NCBI RefSeq assembly: GCF_003265705.1
Contig: NW_020312785.1
Location: 134,911,376 to 134,975,375 of the forward strand
Direction: 5' to 3'
Source: Callorhinus ursinus
Taxonomy: Eukaryota; Chordata; Mammalia; Carnivora; Otariidae
Length of the DNA: 64,000 bases
The translations under genes and the position numbers were made by a program. Below the pieces are notes generated by a model, which was not told where the DNA came from, ran no database searches, and saw nothing but the letters and a program-made list of their open reading frames with translations. This document shows, in pieces, positions 22,861 to 33,480 of the stretch (position 1 is its first letter; each line of letters starts with the position of its first letter).

Positions 22861-23229
22861 AGTCACTAACATTTATTACAACATAACAGACATTCTCCGG
22901 GGTCGGCATTTAAATCTCCCAATAATCCCTAAGGTGGTTACTATTATTATGCTTACACTTTCCCACACAAGAAACTGAGGCTTAGAGAAACTAATTTCCC
23001 CAAGGCTATAGCTGGAAGAGCAGAGTTTATCAGCTGGCAAGTTAGCTCAGTTGGTTAGAGTGTGGTGCTAATAACACCAAGATTGTAGGTTTGATCCCTA
23101 TTATGGACCAGAAACTTGGGTATTCAAAAAACAAAAACAAAAACAACTTTGTCACTGGAAGAGCTGACTTTGAAACCTCGGTGGTCTGATTCCAGATCCA
23201 GTGCTCATAAACACCAAGCCATATGCCCT
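22861..23229 (-). mobile_element. MIR, split by a retroposed tRNA
   Basis: The part to about 23028 ('CACAAGAAACTGAGGCTTAG', 'TTTCCCCAAGGCTATAGCTG') and the part from 23155 ('CTTTGAAACCTCGGTGGTCT' 'GATTCCAGATCCAGTGCTC') join into one antisense MIR once the block 23029-23154 is removed. The two halves share a 17-bp overlap that is the insertion duplication. Confidence 0.75.
23036..23110 (+). pseudogene. Retroposed tRNA-Ile(AAU) pseudogene
   Basis: The 75 bases align end to end with eukaryotic tRNA-Ile(AAU). The A box 'TTAGCTCAGTTGGTTAGAG' is intact, the anticodon loop is CTAATAA (anticodon AAT), and the T arm/B box has decayed to 'GTAGGTTTGATCCCT'. The acceptor stem no longer pairs (GGCAAGT against ATGGACC), and there is one extra base near the 3' end. 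Most differences are C-to-T or G-to-A at former CpGs, the signature of methylated neutral DNA. It is followed by GAAACTTGGGTATTC and an A-rich tail (23125-23146), and flanked by CTGGAAGAGCAGAGTTT (23012-23028) and CTGGAAGAGCTGACTTT (23155-23171). It is a LINE-mediated retrocopy and not a functional tRNA gene. Confidence 0.88.
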
Positions 23230-23251
23230 TGAGCACATAGTGGTGAAGGAC

Positions 23252-23387
23252 CCTAGGACTATAAAATGGGTGCCTGTCCCATAGCCTTCTTGAGCTATTT
23301 AAATGAGATGACCCATGTAAAGTGCTGACCAGAGATCTTGACCATAATAAGGCCATCAATAAATGTTGCCTGCTGCTATTATTAACA
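23252..23387 (+). mobile_element. MIR 3' half
   Basis: 'CTATAAAATGGGTGCCTGTC', 'ATTTAAATGAGATGACCCAT' 'GTAAAGTGCTGACC' and 'CATCAATAAATGTTGCCTGC' 'TGCTATTATTA' match the MIR 3' half in sense orientation. Confidence 0.75.
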
Positions 23388-23539
23388 GAACAATGGTGAG
23401 AGAATGATTAACCTGGATTAGTGGGGACTAATAGTGGGGACATGGCAGTAGTCTTGGAAATAACATTTTTGTAGGTGGCTATGTGGAAGATGACAGTCAG
23501 CATGGTAAGGTGGGAAGGGCATTGCTTTAGAACCAGGGC

Positions 23540-23722
23540 ACTGCTGTTTCTTTTTATAGTTGGCTTTTGGCAAATTATTCAACCACCTTGAATCCCTTTC
23601 TGTGTTTCTGTGATGGAGACAATAATTGCTACCTTTCAGAATTTGTATGAAGTACATATAAAAAGAGCCCTAAAAATGTCTGGCACATAATGGAAACCTA
23701 GCAGAGGTTAATTTCCTTCTCA
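23540..23722 (+). mobile_element. MIR
   Basis: 'TTGGCAAATTATTCAACCACC' (cf. the TGGGCAAGTCACTTAACC block), 'GAGACAATAATTGCTACCTT' and 'TGTCTGGCACATAATGGAAA' follow the MIR order. Confidence 0.6.
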
Positions 23723-24165
23723 ATAACAACTTCCAGGACTCTGGACTAGAGGATGGAATTGTGATCAACCTGAGGAAGTTTAGATTTGGTCCCAAAACCA
23801 TTATCTGAATGTGTTTCCACAAGAGAAAGTTCTGGTTCGTGGTGGAAGTTGACTAAGTATTTCAGGTGCGGGATAGGCAGGGTGAACTATTTGACCCCTA
23901 AATCTTTAACTAGCATAGAACCAAGAAAATATTTACACAGTCTTTCAGAAAATTCCCTTGAAAACACTCAAGCCACAAGCAGTTTTTAGTAAATCACAGG
24001 ATCCATCGACCTTGTTTACAGCAAACAACAGTTACAAGATGCATCCCAGACTCATATGTCATGTTCATGGTGTACTTCTGGCCATCTTCTTGGCTGAGCT
24101 TTGTTTCCTTTCTAATTTGAAGGGCTGGTGGTTTTAGTTTTCTTAGTGACAACATCTAGGATGAT

Positions 24166-24366
24166 TTTTATTTTATTTTATTTTATTTTTGAGAGCCCGT
24201 GTGCACATGCCGGGGTGGGGGAGGGGAAGAGGGTGAGGGAGAGAGAAAGAATCTTAAGCAGGCTCCACACCCAGCATGGAGCACAGTGAGGGGCTCAATC
24301 GCACAACCCTGAGATCATGACCTGAGCTGAAATCAAGAGTTGGTCACTTAACCAACTGAAGCACCC
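24166..24366 (-). mobile_element. CAN-SINE, older subtype
   Basis: Read on the minus strand it has a GGGTGCTTCAGTTGGTTAAG head and a 'CTCAGGTCATGATCTCAGGG' core. The diagnostic segment between core and CT-rich domain (antisense 'CTTAAGCAGGCTCCACACCC') differs from the younger copies. Its A-rich tail appears as a (TTTTA)n run at 24166-24190. AGGATGAT flanks it at 24158-24165 and 24367-24374. Confidence 0.9.
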
Positions 24367-24377
24367 AGGATGATGCT

Positions 24378-26082
24378 TTATTAAAATTTGTATGGAATCA
24401 GAAAAGACCCTGAATTGCCAAGGAAATGTTGAAAAAGAAAAACAAAGCTGTGGGCATCACGTTGCCCAATTTCAAGCTATATTACAAAGCCGTGACCACC
24501 AAGACAGCATGGTACTGGCACAAAAACAGACATATAGACAAATGGAACAGAATAGAGAGCCCAGATATGGACCCTCAACTCTATGGTCAAATAATCTTTG
24601 ACAAAAGAAGGAAAGATATGCAATGGAAAAAAGACAGTCTCTTCAATAAATGGTGCTGGGAAAATTGGACAGCCACATGCAGAAGAATGAAACTCGACCA
24701 TTCTCTAACACCATACATAAAGATAAACTCAAAATGGATGAAAGATCTCAATGTAAGACAGGAATCCATCAAAATCCTAGAGGAGAACATAGGCAGTAAC
24801 CTCTTTGACATCAGCCACAGCAACTTCTTTCAAGATACATCTCCAAAGGTTAGGGAAACAAAAACAAAAATGAACTTTTGGGACTTCATCAAGATAAAAA
24901 GCTTCTGCACAGCAAAGGAAACAGTCAACAAAACAAAGATGCAACCCACAGAATGGGAGAAGATATTTGCAAATGAAACTACAGATAAAGGGCTGATATC
25001 CAAGATCTATAAAGAACTCAACTCAACACCCAAAAAACAAATAATCAAGTCAAAAAATGGGCAGAAGACATGAACAGACACTTCACCGAAGAAGACATAC
25101 AAATGACTAACAGACACATGAAAAAATGTTCATTAGCCATCAGGAAATTCAAATCAAAACCACATTGAGATACCACCTTACACCAAGTTAGAATGGCAAA
25201 ATTTAACAAGGCAAGAAACCACAAATATTGGAGAGGTTGTGGAGAAACAGGAACCCTCTTACACTGTTGGTGGGAATGCAAGTTGGTACAGTCACTGTGG
25301 AAAACAGTGTGGAGGTGCCTCAAAAAATTAAAAATAGAGCTACCTTATGACCCAGCAATTACACTACTGGGTATTTACCCCAAAGACACAGATGTAGTGA
25401 AAAGAAAGGCCACATGCACCCCAATGTTCTTAGCAGAAATGTCTGCAATAGCCAAACTGTGGAAAGAGCTGAAATGCCCTTCAACAGATGAGCGTATAAA
25501 GAAGATGTGGTCCATATATACAATGGAATATTACTCAGCCATCAGAAAGGAGGAACACCCAACTTTTACATCAGCATGGATGGGACTGGAGGAGATTATG
25601 CTAAGTGAAATAAGTCAAGCAGAGAAAGTCAACTATCACATAGTTGTGATATGTTCCACTTATTTGTGGAACATAAGGAATAGCGGGAGCACATTAGGAG
25701 AAGGAAGGGAAAAATGAAGGGGGGGGGAATCGGAGGAAGAGATGAACCATGAGAGACTATGGACTCTGAGAAACAATCTGAGGGTTTTAGAGAGGAGGGN
25801 NNNNNNNNNNNNNNNNNNNNNNNNNNNNNNNNNNNNNNNNNNNNNNNNNNNNNNNNNNNNNNNNNNNNNNNNNNNNNNNNNNNNNNNNNNNNNNNNNNNA
25901 TCTGAGGGTTTTAGAGAGGAGGGGGGTGAGGGGATGGGTTAGTCTGGCGATGGATATTAAGGAGGGCACGTACTGCATGTATAACTGGGTGTTATACAAA
26001 AACATTGAATTGTGGATCACTACATCAAAAACTAATGATGTATGGTGACTAATGTAATATTATAAAATAAAATTAAAAAATA
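24378..26082 (+). mobile_element. Young carnivoran L1, 3' portion with near-readable ORF2 C-terminus
   Basis: The frame 24426-25073 reads 215 codons of the ORF2 region downstream of the reverse transcriptase, including [28 protein letters not shown] and [15 protein letters not shown]. After frameshifting, frame 25193-25717 continues with the C-terminal cysteine region [14 protein letters not shown] (Cys16, His24, Cys25, Cys29 of that frame), then IAKLWKE and EISQAEK. ORF2 is the LINE-1 endonuclease/reverse transcriptase; only its C-terminal part remains here. The 3' UTR is interrupted by a 100-N gap and ends in 'AATATTATAAAATAAAATTA'. The copy is 5'-truncated and frameshifted, hence dead. I could not find a clear TSD; the 5' end abuts the SINE. 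Confidence 0.93.
25800..25899. other. Assembly gap of exactly 100 N, probably spurious
   Basis: The 24 bases before the gap (25776-25799) and the 24 after it (25900-25923) are identical, beginning ATCTGAGGGTTTTAGAGAGG. This is the pattern of two overlapping contig ends that were not merged. 100 is a common placeholder length. Confidence 0.9.
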
Positions 26083-28118
26083 ATTTTAAGACATTCTACA
26101 ATTTTCATTTCTCCTTTTCAAACCAGGAGCTGGGGCTTTTTCATTTCCTTTCCTTAGAATTTGCTGAGCAAAAGGTAATGAAATGTGAAGGAGGAAGGGA
26201 AATAGTGGAATGGCTTTGAAGGTAATAAAGGAAAGAAGAAAGATTTCTTCTAGTCTGGGAAGGGGTTAGAAGGCATTGATCCTGTAAGCAGAGAAGACAT
26301 ACCACCCCCTCTGCTGGGAGCAGCCCTGGGGAGACAGTGAGGCCTCAGAGGGGGCTGCCTGACGGACTTAGAGAACCTGAAGAAGTGAGGGCTCTGAAAT
26401 CACCCAATATCACCATGAATAGAAGCAGCAGTCAGCAGTCCTGGAGGAACCGACCGAGTAAGCTTTGCCAATGTGCATCTCACTGTGAATCAGCAAGAAC
26501 CAGTGAGCCAGGACAGCGACAAGCAGGTCCCTTTGGCACTGCATCAAGACTCTGGGAATTCCTGAAATCTGATGGAAGGTAGCATTCCTAAGGGCTGAGT
26601 GTCAGTTTTCCATCAGCTTGGTGAGATGAAGGCTGAAGACTGATTTAGGTTGATTGCTAAGAAATTACGATGATGCCTACCATGTCTAATTTTGTAGCTA
26701 CAAATTTCTACCTTCCACAAACATAAACCCGTTTGCCCAGTCTGAGGTCATAGTATCTGGGATTCTCATAATGATTAGAAAATGTTGCCATGTTAAGCCA
26801 GTCAAAAGTGAAGGCAAAGAGACCCTGAGAGATACTAAGCGATTGATCCAGTCAGGGCACCACCAACAGAGGGGTCCAGGTGCGTGAAATCTGTAATTCT
26901 AGATTTCCTAGCTCATGATTGCTCCCTCTCTAGGTCTGAAAAACACTGTCTCAACGCGACAGCCATTATTTCAAGCAATGTTTTATTCCTGCTCATGATA
27001 TTTATGGAAACGTGGTGGAAGATGGAAATGCAGTGGAGCTCCCTGGAGCCTTTGAGAGCCTGGCTCACCCCCCACCTCCCATCCGCCCCCGCTCCAGTGC
27101 ACAGCCTCCACATGGCTTCTGCCTGGCTCTGAGAGCAGAGGGCTTAGAGAAAGCGATTCATGATTGAAAAGGACTTTAGAATCCTGAGATGAAAGCGCTT
27201 GGTAAGCCTGAAGTGCCGCTCCTTGAAGGATTACCTCTGTTTATGCTTTGGCTGCCACTTGGTCGTGTTTAAGGGAAAGGCTGATTTCAGAAATTGATCC
27301 CTTTACCCTTTTAGTGAGCCAAAGTGGGCAGAATTGAAAAGGGATTTGAGGCTGCTGCTGGCAGCTTTGTTGCAGAGGCCTGTTATCACCCTGCGTGGGG
27401 ACAGTCTCCCAGGCTTGGCTGGCCTCGAGCAGCTACGGAAGGCTCCTACAGCATCACCTTAATCCCTTTCCTGCTACAGCTTGCACGCTTGAAGGTGGGC
27501 CTGAGAAGGGAGGTGGTCCAGCTGCACATTGTCATCCCCCTCAGCCCTGCCTCTGGTCTGGCGGCTTTCAAACATGTGACAGTGAGGCAGTGGGTGCTCA
27601 CACCATGGGGCTCTGACAGGACAGCAACCAGCTTGGGGTGGTAGGAGAGAGGCAATGGGGAGGGAGACGCAATGGGGAGGAAATATGGACTCCAGGAAGG
27701 TGCTCGTGATCTCTGGTCACTGTAGGATGACAGGCTTGTGTGCAGTCTTCAAAAGCTGCAATGTCCATAAGGCTCCCCTACCTCGTTATCCTGTTTTATT
27801 GACACCCCTCACCTCACACTGACTTGCTTGTCTTTGACAGTCTTGATTTTCTCGTAAGTGTTCTTTCTTCTTTGTAATGTCTCGATAGAAGTAGAGTTTG
27901 TTGGAGCTTGAAAGGACTTGAACAATCATCTGCTCAAATTGCTCACTTTGTAGAAGGGGAAGTCAAGGAGTGAGTGACTACCCAGCCTGATGACAGAGCC
28001 ATGAACAAGGATTTAGATGTTCAAGTCCTGTCTAGGGTTCTTTATAAACTGCCCCACTCCTTTCTTCTCTGTTCTTTCTCCTCTCCACTCTCTCCCCCAT
28101 ACAATGATGTCAGAGAGT
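26083..28118. other. GC-richer unique region, no gene supported
   Basis: From about 26290 to 27720 the sequence is clearly richer in G, C and CpG than its surroundings and shows no nameable repeat. Frames at 26337-26582, 26884-27132 and 27324-27644 (+) and 26913-27113 (-) overlap in conflicting directions and resemble no protein. A small duplication of GGCAATGGGGAGG-like sequence lies at 27650-27680. It could contain a conserved noncoding element or an untranslated exon; the sequence alone does not decide. Confidence 0.35.
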
Positions 28119-28228
28119 AGGAAATTAGAGTTCTCATCCCGATTGTCTCCAAACCACCACATGACTTGCTGGACATCACCTAGTCTCAGGCCTTCAGGTT
28201 CCCCATCTGCAAAATGAAGCGTCAAAGA
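28119..28228 (+). mobile_element. MIR fragment, diverged
   Basis: 'ATGACTTGCTGGACATCACC' followed by 'CTCAGGCCTTCAGGTTCCCC' 'ATCTGCAAAATGAAG' matches the MIR core. Confidence 0.5.
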
Positions 28229-30111
28229 GTCTCAGAGAGAGTGACAATTCCGTGTGTTCACCAAATGCCACTCATTTTCTCTCTGGGCATATGGGAAGAC
28301 TACGTTTTCCAGCTTCTGCTCTATTGCTTCAGACCAAATGACTGAGTTTGGGCCAGTGCAAGGGTTGACGGTGATGCAGCTCACCCAAGTCTTGGTTGGA
28401 ATCCATCCTCTTCACTCTTCTTCCCCTTTGTGGCAAACTTGGAGGCCACATATGGAAGTTGATAGTATAACAAGATGGAGAATAACAGTGTCAGCATTTT
28501 GCCTTCCCCCACCACATGGCTCTTCTCCACATCTAGGATGTTGGAACATGACATGAAAGCACTAAACCTTGATTAAATTACTGAGAATTAGGGATTGTTA
28601 GAGTATTTAGTGTATTCTGACTGACAAAATCTCCTAGATCCCTTACAGCCATAATGTGCTAAGATTTTACTTATTGTTGTTTGTTTCTCTTCTTCTTCAT
28701 TCAACATTTATTAAGCATCTACAATGTACCAGAAACTGTGGTCAAGACACAGTGCCTCATCTCTGTCTGAAGACTTCTTGCCCCAAGTCTGATTTAAACA
28801 TGATTGGGGGAAATTCATTGTATAAAGCAAAACCTGCCTGTGATTTCTCAGTCTTTCTTCCTACCACCATAGTAAAGAGGACACTACAGGAATGGCTTTC
28901 AATTGCCATTATGCAGCACCATTTAAGAAAGTCTCAAAGCAATTATTAAGTACCAGTGGGCAAAGTTACAAAGGAATGAGAGGTAGAGGTGTTTCAAATT
29001 ACGGGCCTGGTGGGGCCTAGCTGAAATGATTCAACACAATACACTCCAGGGGACCGGACTATGTGACCCCATTTAGAAATAGTTGTATTGGGCCCTTTGT
29101 GTTCTTTGAAAACATCTTTAAATCAGGCCCATGGACAAGTACTATCTATCCTCATTAGAACTGTCAGTTCCCTACTGGCTGTGGTGTCCACTCCCACTCT
29201 AAAATTTTTTAGGTACATTTTTCTTCTCAGCATTGCAGCTGAGCACATCCATCTGGCCAGTGAAAGAATATAATAGGGCATATTTTCAGCATGACCAATT
29301 AGATGTGCAACTCCCATTAACAATAACAGGACTTACACTCCAGATTCTTCCTCAATAAATCCGGCCTTTCCCCTTATGAGCAACAGATGGGTTTTCCACA
29401 ATGGCTCATTACCTTCTGGCTCAGCTCGGCTGCCAGAAGTGAAATATAAAGTTATTTATGGATGGAGAAAGATGCATAAGTCACTGTGGATTATTTTCTG
29501 CCATCTTTTTTCGTTTATTTAGTTAGAGTTTTCGATCGCTCAAGATGAACATGTTAGAGAAAATGGTGGTGTACCCACTGGGAATGAAGATGGATGTCCC
29601 TTCAGCTTGGTTACTTTTTCTGATGGTCACAGATCTCTGGGGTGATGCTGGGTTTCCCACAAGAAATGGTAATTGGGATATTTCCATAGAGAAGATACCC
29701 ATTTCTCAAAAGGTTCCCTAGCCTCTGACAGGCCATCTCTATGAAATTTGGTCGATGAGGGCACAAGTCAGTGCCACTTAACTGCATGTGATACATTTGA
29801 GAAAAGAAAACGAATTGCTTCTTTAAGGAATGCCAATATATTTAGCACTTGACATCGCAGCCAGATAGAGATTATTCCTCTGTCAATTAGGGGAGAAAAG
29901 CAGAGAAATGGACAAAAAGACTGCCATGCTGGGCATTATATGGGAAAGTACACAGTAAGAGGGTAAAATGTATGAAGAAAAAGGAAAGAGAGATGGGAAA
30001 AGGAGTGAGAAAGCAGTGCTGGGTGCCACGTCCTCTGTGAGTACCAAGCAGCCTGTGCTATGGGAATATATGCCCATTTTGTCCAGTTCTTCCTTGTTCA
30101 ATTCTTTACAT
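28229..30111. other. Unique DNA; candidate conserved noncoding segment near 29180-29560
   Basis: No gene is supported. Within 29180-29560 there are repeat-free motifs such as 'GTTATTTATGGATGG', 'AGATGCATAAGTCAC' and CGATCG. Their texture resembles a conserved enhancer more than decayed repeats. That is only an impression from composition. Confidence 0.3.
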
Positions 30112-30238
30112 GCTCCTTGCCTCAGTTTCCTCAACTCAAAAATGAAAATAATAATAGGATATTGTAGGATTGATATGAGGAGTAAATGAATTAATATTTG
30201 CAAAGCACTTACAATAGTCCCTTCCATATAAAAAGTGC
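30112..30238 (+). mobile_element. MIR 3' half
   Basis: 'CTTGCCTCAGTTTCCTCAAC', 'AATGAAAATAATAATAGGAT', 'TTTGCAAAGCACTTACAATA' and 'AAAAAGTGCTC' match MIR in order. Confidence 0.75.
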
Positions 30239-32249
30239 TCTGATTTTTATACAGAGAAACTCAAGCCAGTGGTGAGCATTAAATGCTCTGTCTTCCCATG
30301 TGGTTCAGTGGGGTTGCCAGTTATGGGAACTTTCTTGCCCCTAAAGCCACAGGAGATACATTATCAGTCCAAGTTCTTCCTTTGAATTTTTTGAATGGGT
30401 ACAAAGGAAAGATGGTCAGTCCTTCTCTTAAGTTATAAATCCAGAGGCTTGCAGAAGCCATGTGACCTACTCTGTGGATAAAGCTGGTTATCAACAGGAG
30501 AGATGAACCCAGCACAGAGAGAAGCAGAGACAAGAGATGGAAAGTCCTAAGCAGTGTTTCTGTTCTGAGATTTATTGGTTACTAAGCCAGCCATGCCCTC
30601 TCTGCAGTTTGTTTACAAGAATTAAGATGTTCCCTTTTGGGGACAGGAGGAAGGGCATAACCAGTTCAAACTGGGTTTCTGTCACTCACAATAACAACCA
30701 AAAAACAAAAACAAAAACAAAATTTACTGGAAAAAGACCAACATTTACTGGATAATACAGCACCCTGTGCTCCTACCCTCTCCCTCCCCAACTTGTGTGA
30801 AACAGAGGGCAAGAGAGAGAGAGACATAGAAAGAGAGACAGGGGAGAGAGAGAGAGACTGATCATGGGGTGTAAGGAAGGTGGAGGTCATTTTAAAAAGA
30901 CACCCAAGGAGACATAATCTTAGGTTACTTTCTATAGCCCAAACATGCAAGTCACAGGGTCCGAGAGCTAAGAATTACCTTCCAGATCTCATTCACATGA
31001 TATGATTTCAGACCTTGCCTAGACATTACTGAACCCAGAGAAGCCATTTCTTCTGAGATGATCAGTAGCTATAATGATGAAGGCAGTTCTGTCTCATGAA
31101 GCAAACCTGACTTAACAGTGTTCCCTTGTCATTCCTAGTCCTTCCTTCTAGAAAATTATCAGTTTCCTTCCTATTCATCAAAAGGATTACAATTTTTGAA
31201 CACGGTTTTTATTTCCTCATACGTATTTTCTTCCTTGGGACAGCCCTACCAGGAGCATTCCATTAAATGTTACCGAGAGATAAACTTTAGGATATGAGAA
31301 AGTCATCAGGGTTGGTGGAAAGAATGTTTGCTTAAAGTATGGCAAGGCTGATTGGAGTCTATCATGTGAAAAAAGAGAGAGAGAGCGAATGAAAGAGAAA
31401 TGATCATAGGTCTGCATCAGGCTTTTAGCAGAAGGAAGAGGTCACTACAAAGTTGTGATTCCAGGTATTGGCGACCTGACTTTTGCACCTACTAAACTAG
31501 CAACTAATTCTTAATACATATACCCCACTTAATTTTTTTCCTAGGTTGATTTCCCTTAGAATTGACAGTAATTAAAACAGATATGCTAAATGGTACCTTG
31601 TGGTGGGTAATCAGAGTTTTCATTTAAAATACTATATGTTGCAGGGAGTTTATTGAGAGCCTATCTACCTTCTCTTTACAACCATTTTAAATGAAAAGAC
31701 AACCTTTCTGCAACTGCATTTCCCTGGAACTGTGAAGGAGAAATTAAGCACTAGAACATAGAAGACTTCTCTTCCCCCACCTCAGGTTTTATGCCTCCGG
31801 TCCTAGAGGTTTGATCCTGGCTGGGATTTTATTCCTATTTAGAAAGGAGAAGTGGTGAAACAACTATAGCTTGTTTTTAAAAGAAAAAAAATACAATCAG
31901 TGAAATAGGCCTGAGTTATAGCTATAAAAGCAAAACAAGGGAAAAAGATAAAACAATCATCTACAGCCCTTACTGCATTTCAAAGGGCTGACTCATTGTC
32001 CCTATAATATTGGAGGCTACAGGTAGTACCCCTGGACATTCTGGAAGTCCCAACAGGTTTTCAAATGTTTCTGACAGACTGAATCAGAAATAATTAGGGC
32101 ATAGATTCACTTTGCTCTTTTTATTTAAATAGCAATAGTAACTGTGAAGTCCAGAGCAACAGGAAACATTGTACCTGGATCATATTGTCTTAATTCTTTT
32201 GTATCACTTAAGAATTGGGACAAAAAAGTTTCTCAAATTATAATTAGAT
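30239..32249. other. Unique DNA with a GA-rich low-complexity patch
   Basis: No gene is supported. A GA-rich patch runs at about 30808-30862 and a smaller one at 31374-31402. The A-rich CAAAAACAAAAACAAAA lies near 30704-30722. Otherwise it is unrecognised AT-rich DNA. Confidence 0.4.
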
Positions 32250-32936
32250 GCCACAGCACATTAATTTAAATGGCTAAAAATCATAAAATCTGACAACATC
32301 AAGTCCTGGTGAGAATATGGAGCACCTGGAACTCTCATGCAATCCTGGAGATAATATAAGATGGGATAGCCATTTGGGGGAACAGTTTGGCAGTTTCTTA
32401 TAACATATACTTCTACCCCTTGGTAATTACTCAAAGTTAAATAAAAGTATATGTCCATATCGAAACTTCCATATGAATGCTTGTAGCACTTTTATTCATA
32501 ATCACCAAAACTAGAAAGAATTCAATGTCCATCAGCTGTGAATGGATGAACTGGTAGAGCCACATACTGGCATACTACTCAGTAATAAAAAGGACAAATT
32601 GCTGATACATGCAACAATGTGGACGAACCTCAAATTCTTTATGCTAAGTAGAGAAGGACACACAATACTACATATTCCACAGTTCTATTTATATGACGAT
32701 CTGGAAAAAGCAAAACTATAGAGAAAGAACAGATCAGTGACTCACATGGGCTGGAAGTGGTGGAGGGGAAGGACTACCAAGAGGAATGAAGGAACTTTTT
32801 AGGTTGATTAAAATGTTTTGTCTTGATTGTGGTAGTGGTTTCATGCCAGTATGCATTTTTTAGAATTCATAGAATGGTATACCAAAAAGGGTAAATTGTA
32901 TTACCTAGAAATAGTATCTTAAGAAAAGAGCACTAT
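32250..32936 (+). mobile_element. Old L1 3' end (L1M type)
   Basis: 'CAAGTCCTGGTGAGAATATG', 'GGAACAGTTTGGCAGTTTCTT', 'AATGTCCATCAGCTGTGAATG', 'TGCAACAATGTGGACGAACC' and 'CAGTTCTATTTATATGACGAT' match, in order, the C-terminal ORF2 and 3' UTR of an old L1. All frames are broken. It is non-functional. Confidence 0.8.
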
Positions 32937-32939
32937 ACA

Positions 32940-33480
32940 ACAAACCACTCCAAAACTCAGTGGCTTGAAAAATACCACTTGTTGTCAAGGCCCTGTGGGC
33001 TAGCAGTGTGGTGGTGGACAGTTGACTTGGCTGGACACAGCTGTGGCAGCTTTTCTTGCTGGAGGTCTGTGGGTCTGGGTCTGAACAAGTTTCTCATTTT
33101 CTTTGAACCTTCAGAATGGCTGGGGCATGTTGTTTTCATGCTGATAGTAGAGGCACAACAGAGCAACTACAGAAGTTCCAACTATAGGGCGCCTGGGTGG
33201 CTCACTTGGTTAAGCGACTGCCTTCGGCTCAGGTCATGATCCTGGAGTCCCGGGATCCAGTCCCGCATCGGGCTCCCTGCTCAGCAGGGAGTCTGCTTCT
33301 CCCTCTGACCCTCCCCCCTCTCATGTGCTCTCTCTCTCTCATTCTCGCTCTCTCAAATAAATAAATAAATAAAATCTTAAAAAAAAAGAAGTTCCAACTA
33401 TAGAAGGGTATTTCAAGTTACTTGCTTTTATTCCACTTATTAAAATCCCTATGGCAGAAGAAAGTCAATGACTTAGCCCA
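32940..33480 (+). repeat. Ancient mammalian interspersed repeat, split by a SINE
   Basis: 'CCACTCCAAAACTCAGTGGC' 'TTGAAAAATACC', 'CCTGTGGGCTAGCAGTGTGG' and 'GGCTGGACACAGCTGTGGCA' resemble a widespread old mammalian repeat (cf. 'aaaacttagtggcttaaaacaac'). I cannot give its name with certainty. The SINE at 33187 interrupts it. Confidence 0.45.
33187..33386 (+). mobile_element. CAN-SINE, very recent full-length copy
   Basis: It begins GGGCGCCTGGGTGGCTCACT, carries an A-box region and a B-box-like GGGATCCAGTCCCGCATCGG, then the CT-rich stretch, and ends AAATAAATAAATAAAATC plus poly-A. A perfect 16-bp TSD, AGAAGTTCCAACTATA, flanks it at 33171-33186 and 33387-33402. CpGs are still present (GGCGCC, CCCGCATCGGG). 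Both facts indicate a recent insertion. Confidence 0.98.

Noticed and set aside
24426..25717. Apparent host genes of 215 and 174 codons
   Set aside because: Both are C-terminal pieces of LINE-1 ORF2, annotated as mobile element and not as genes.
27324..27655. Overlapping frames in the GC-rich block as a possible exon
   Set aside because: Three frames on both strands are open over the same bases, which follows from high GC. None has recognisable residues.
33187..33260. tRNA-Lys-like sequence with A and B boxes
   Set aside because: It is the head of a CAN-SINE, with CT domain, A tail and TSD. The same applies to the other SINE heads; none is a functional tRNA gene.
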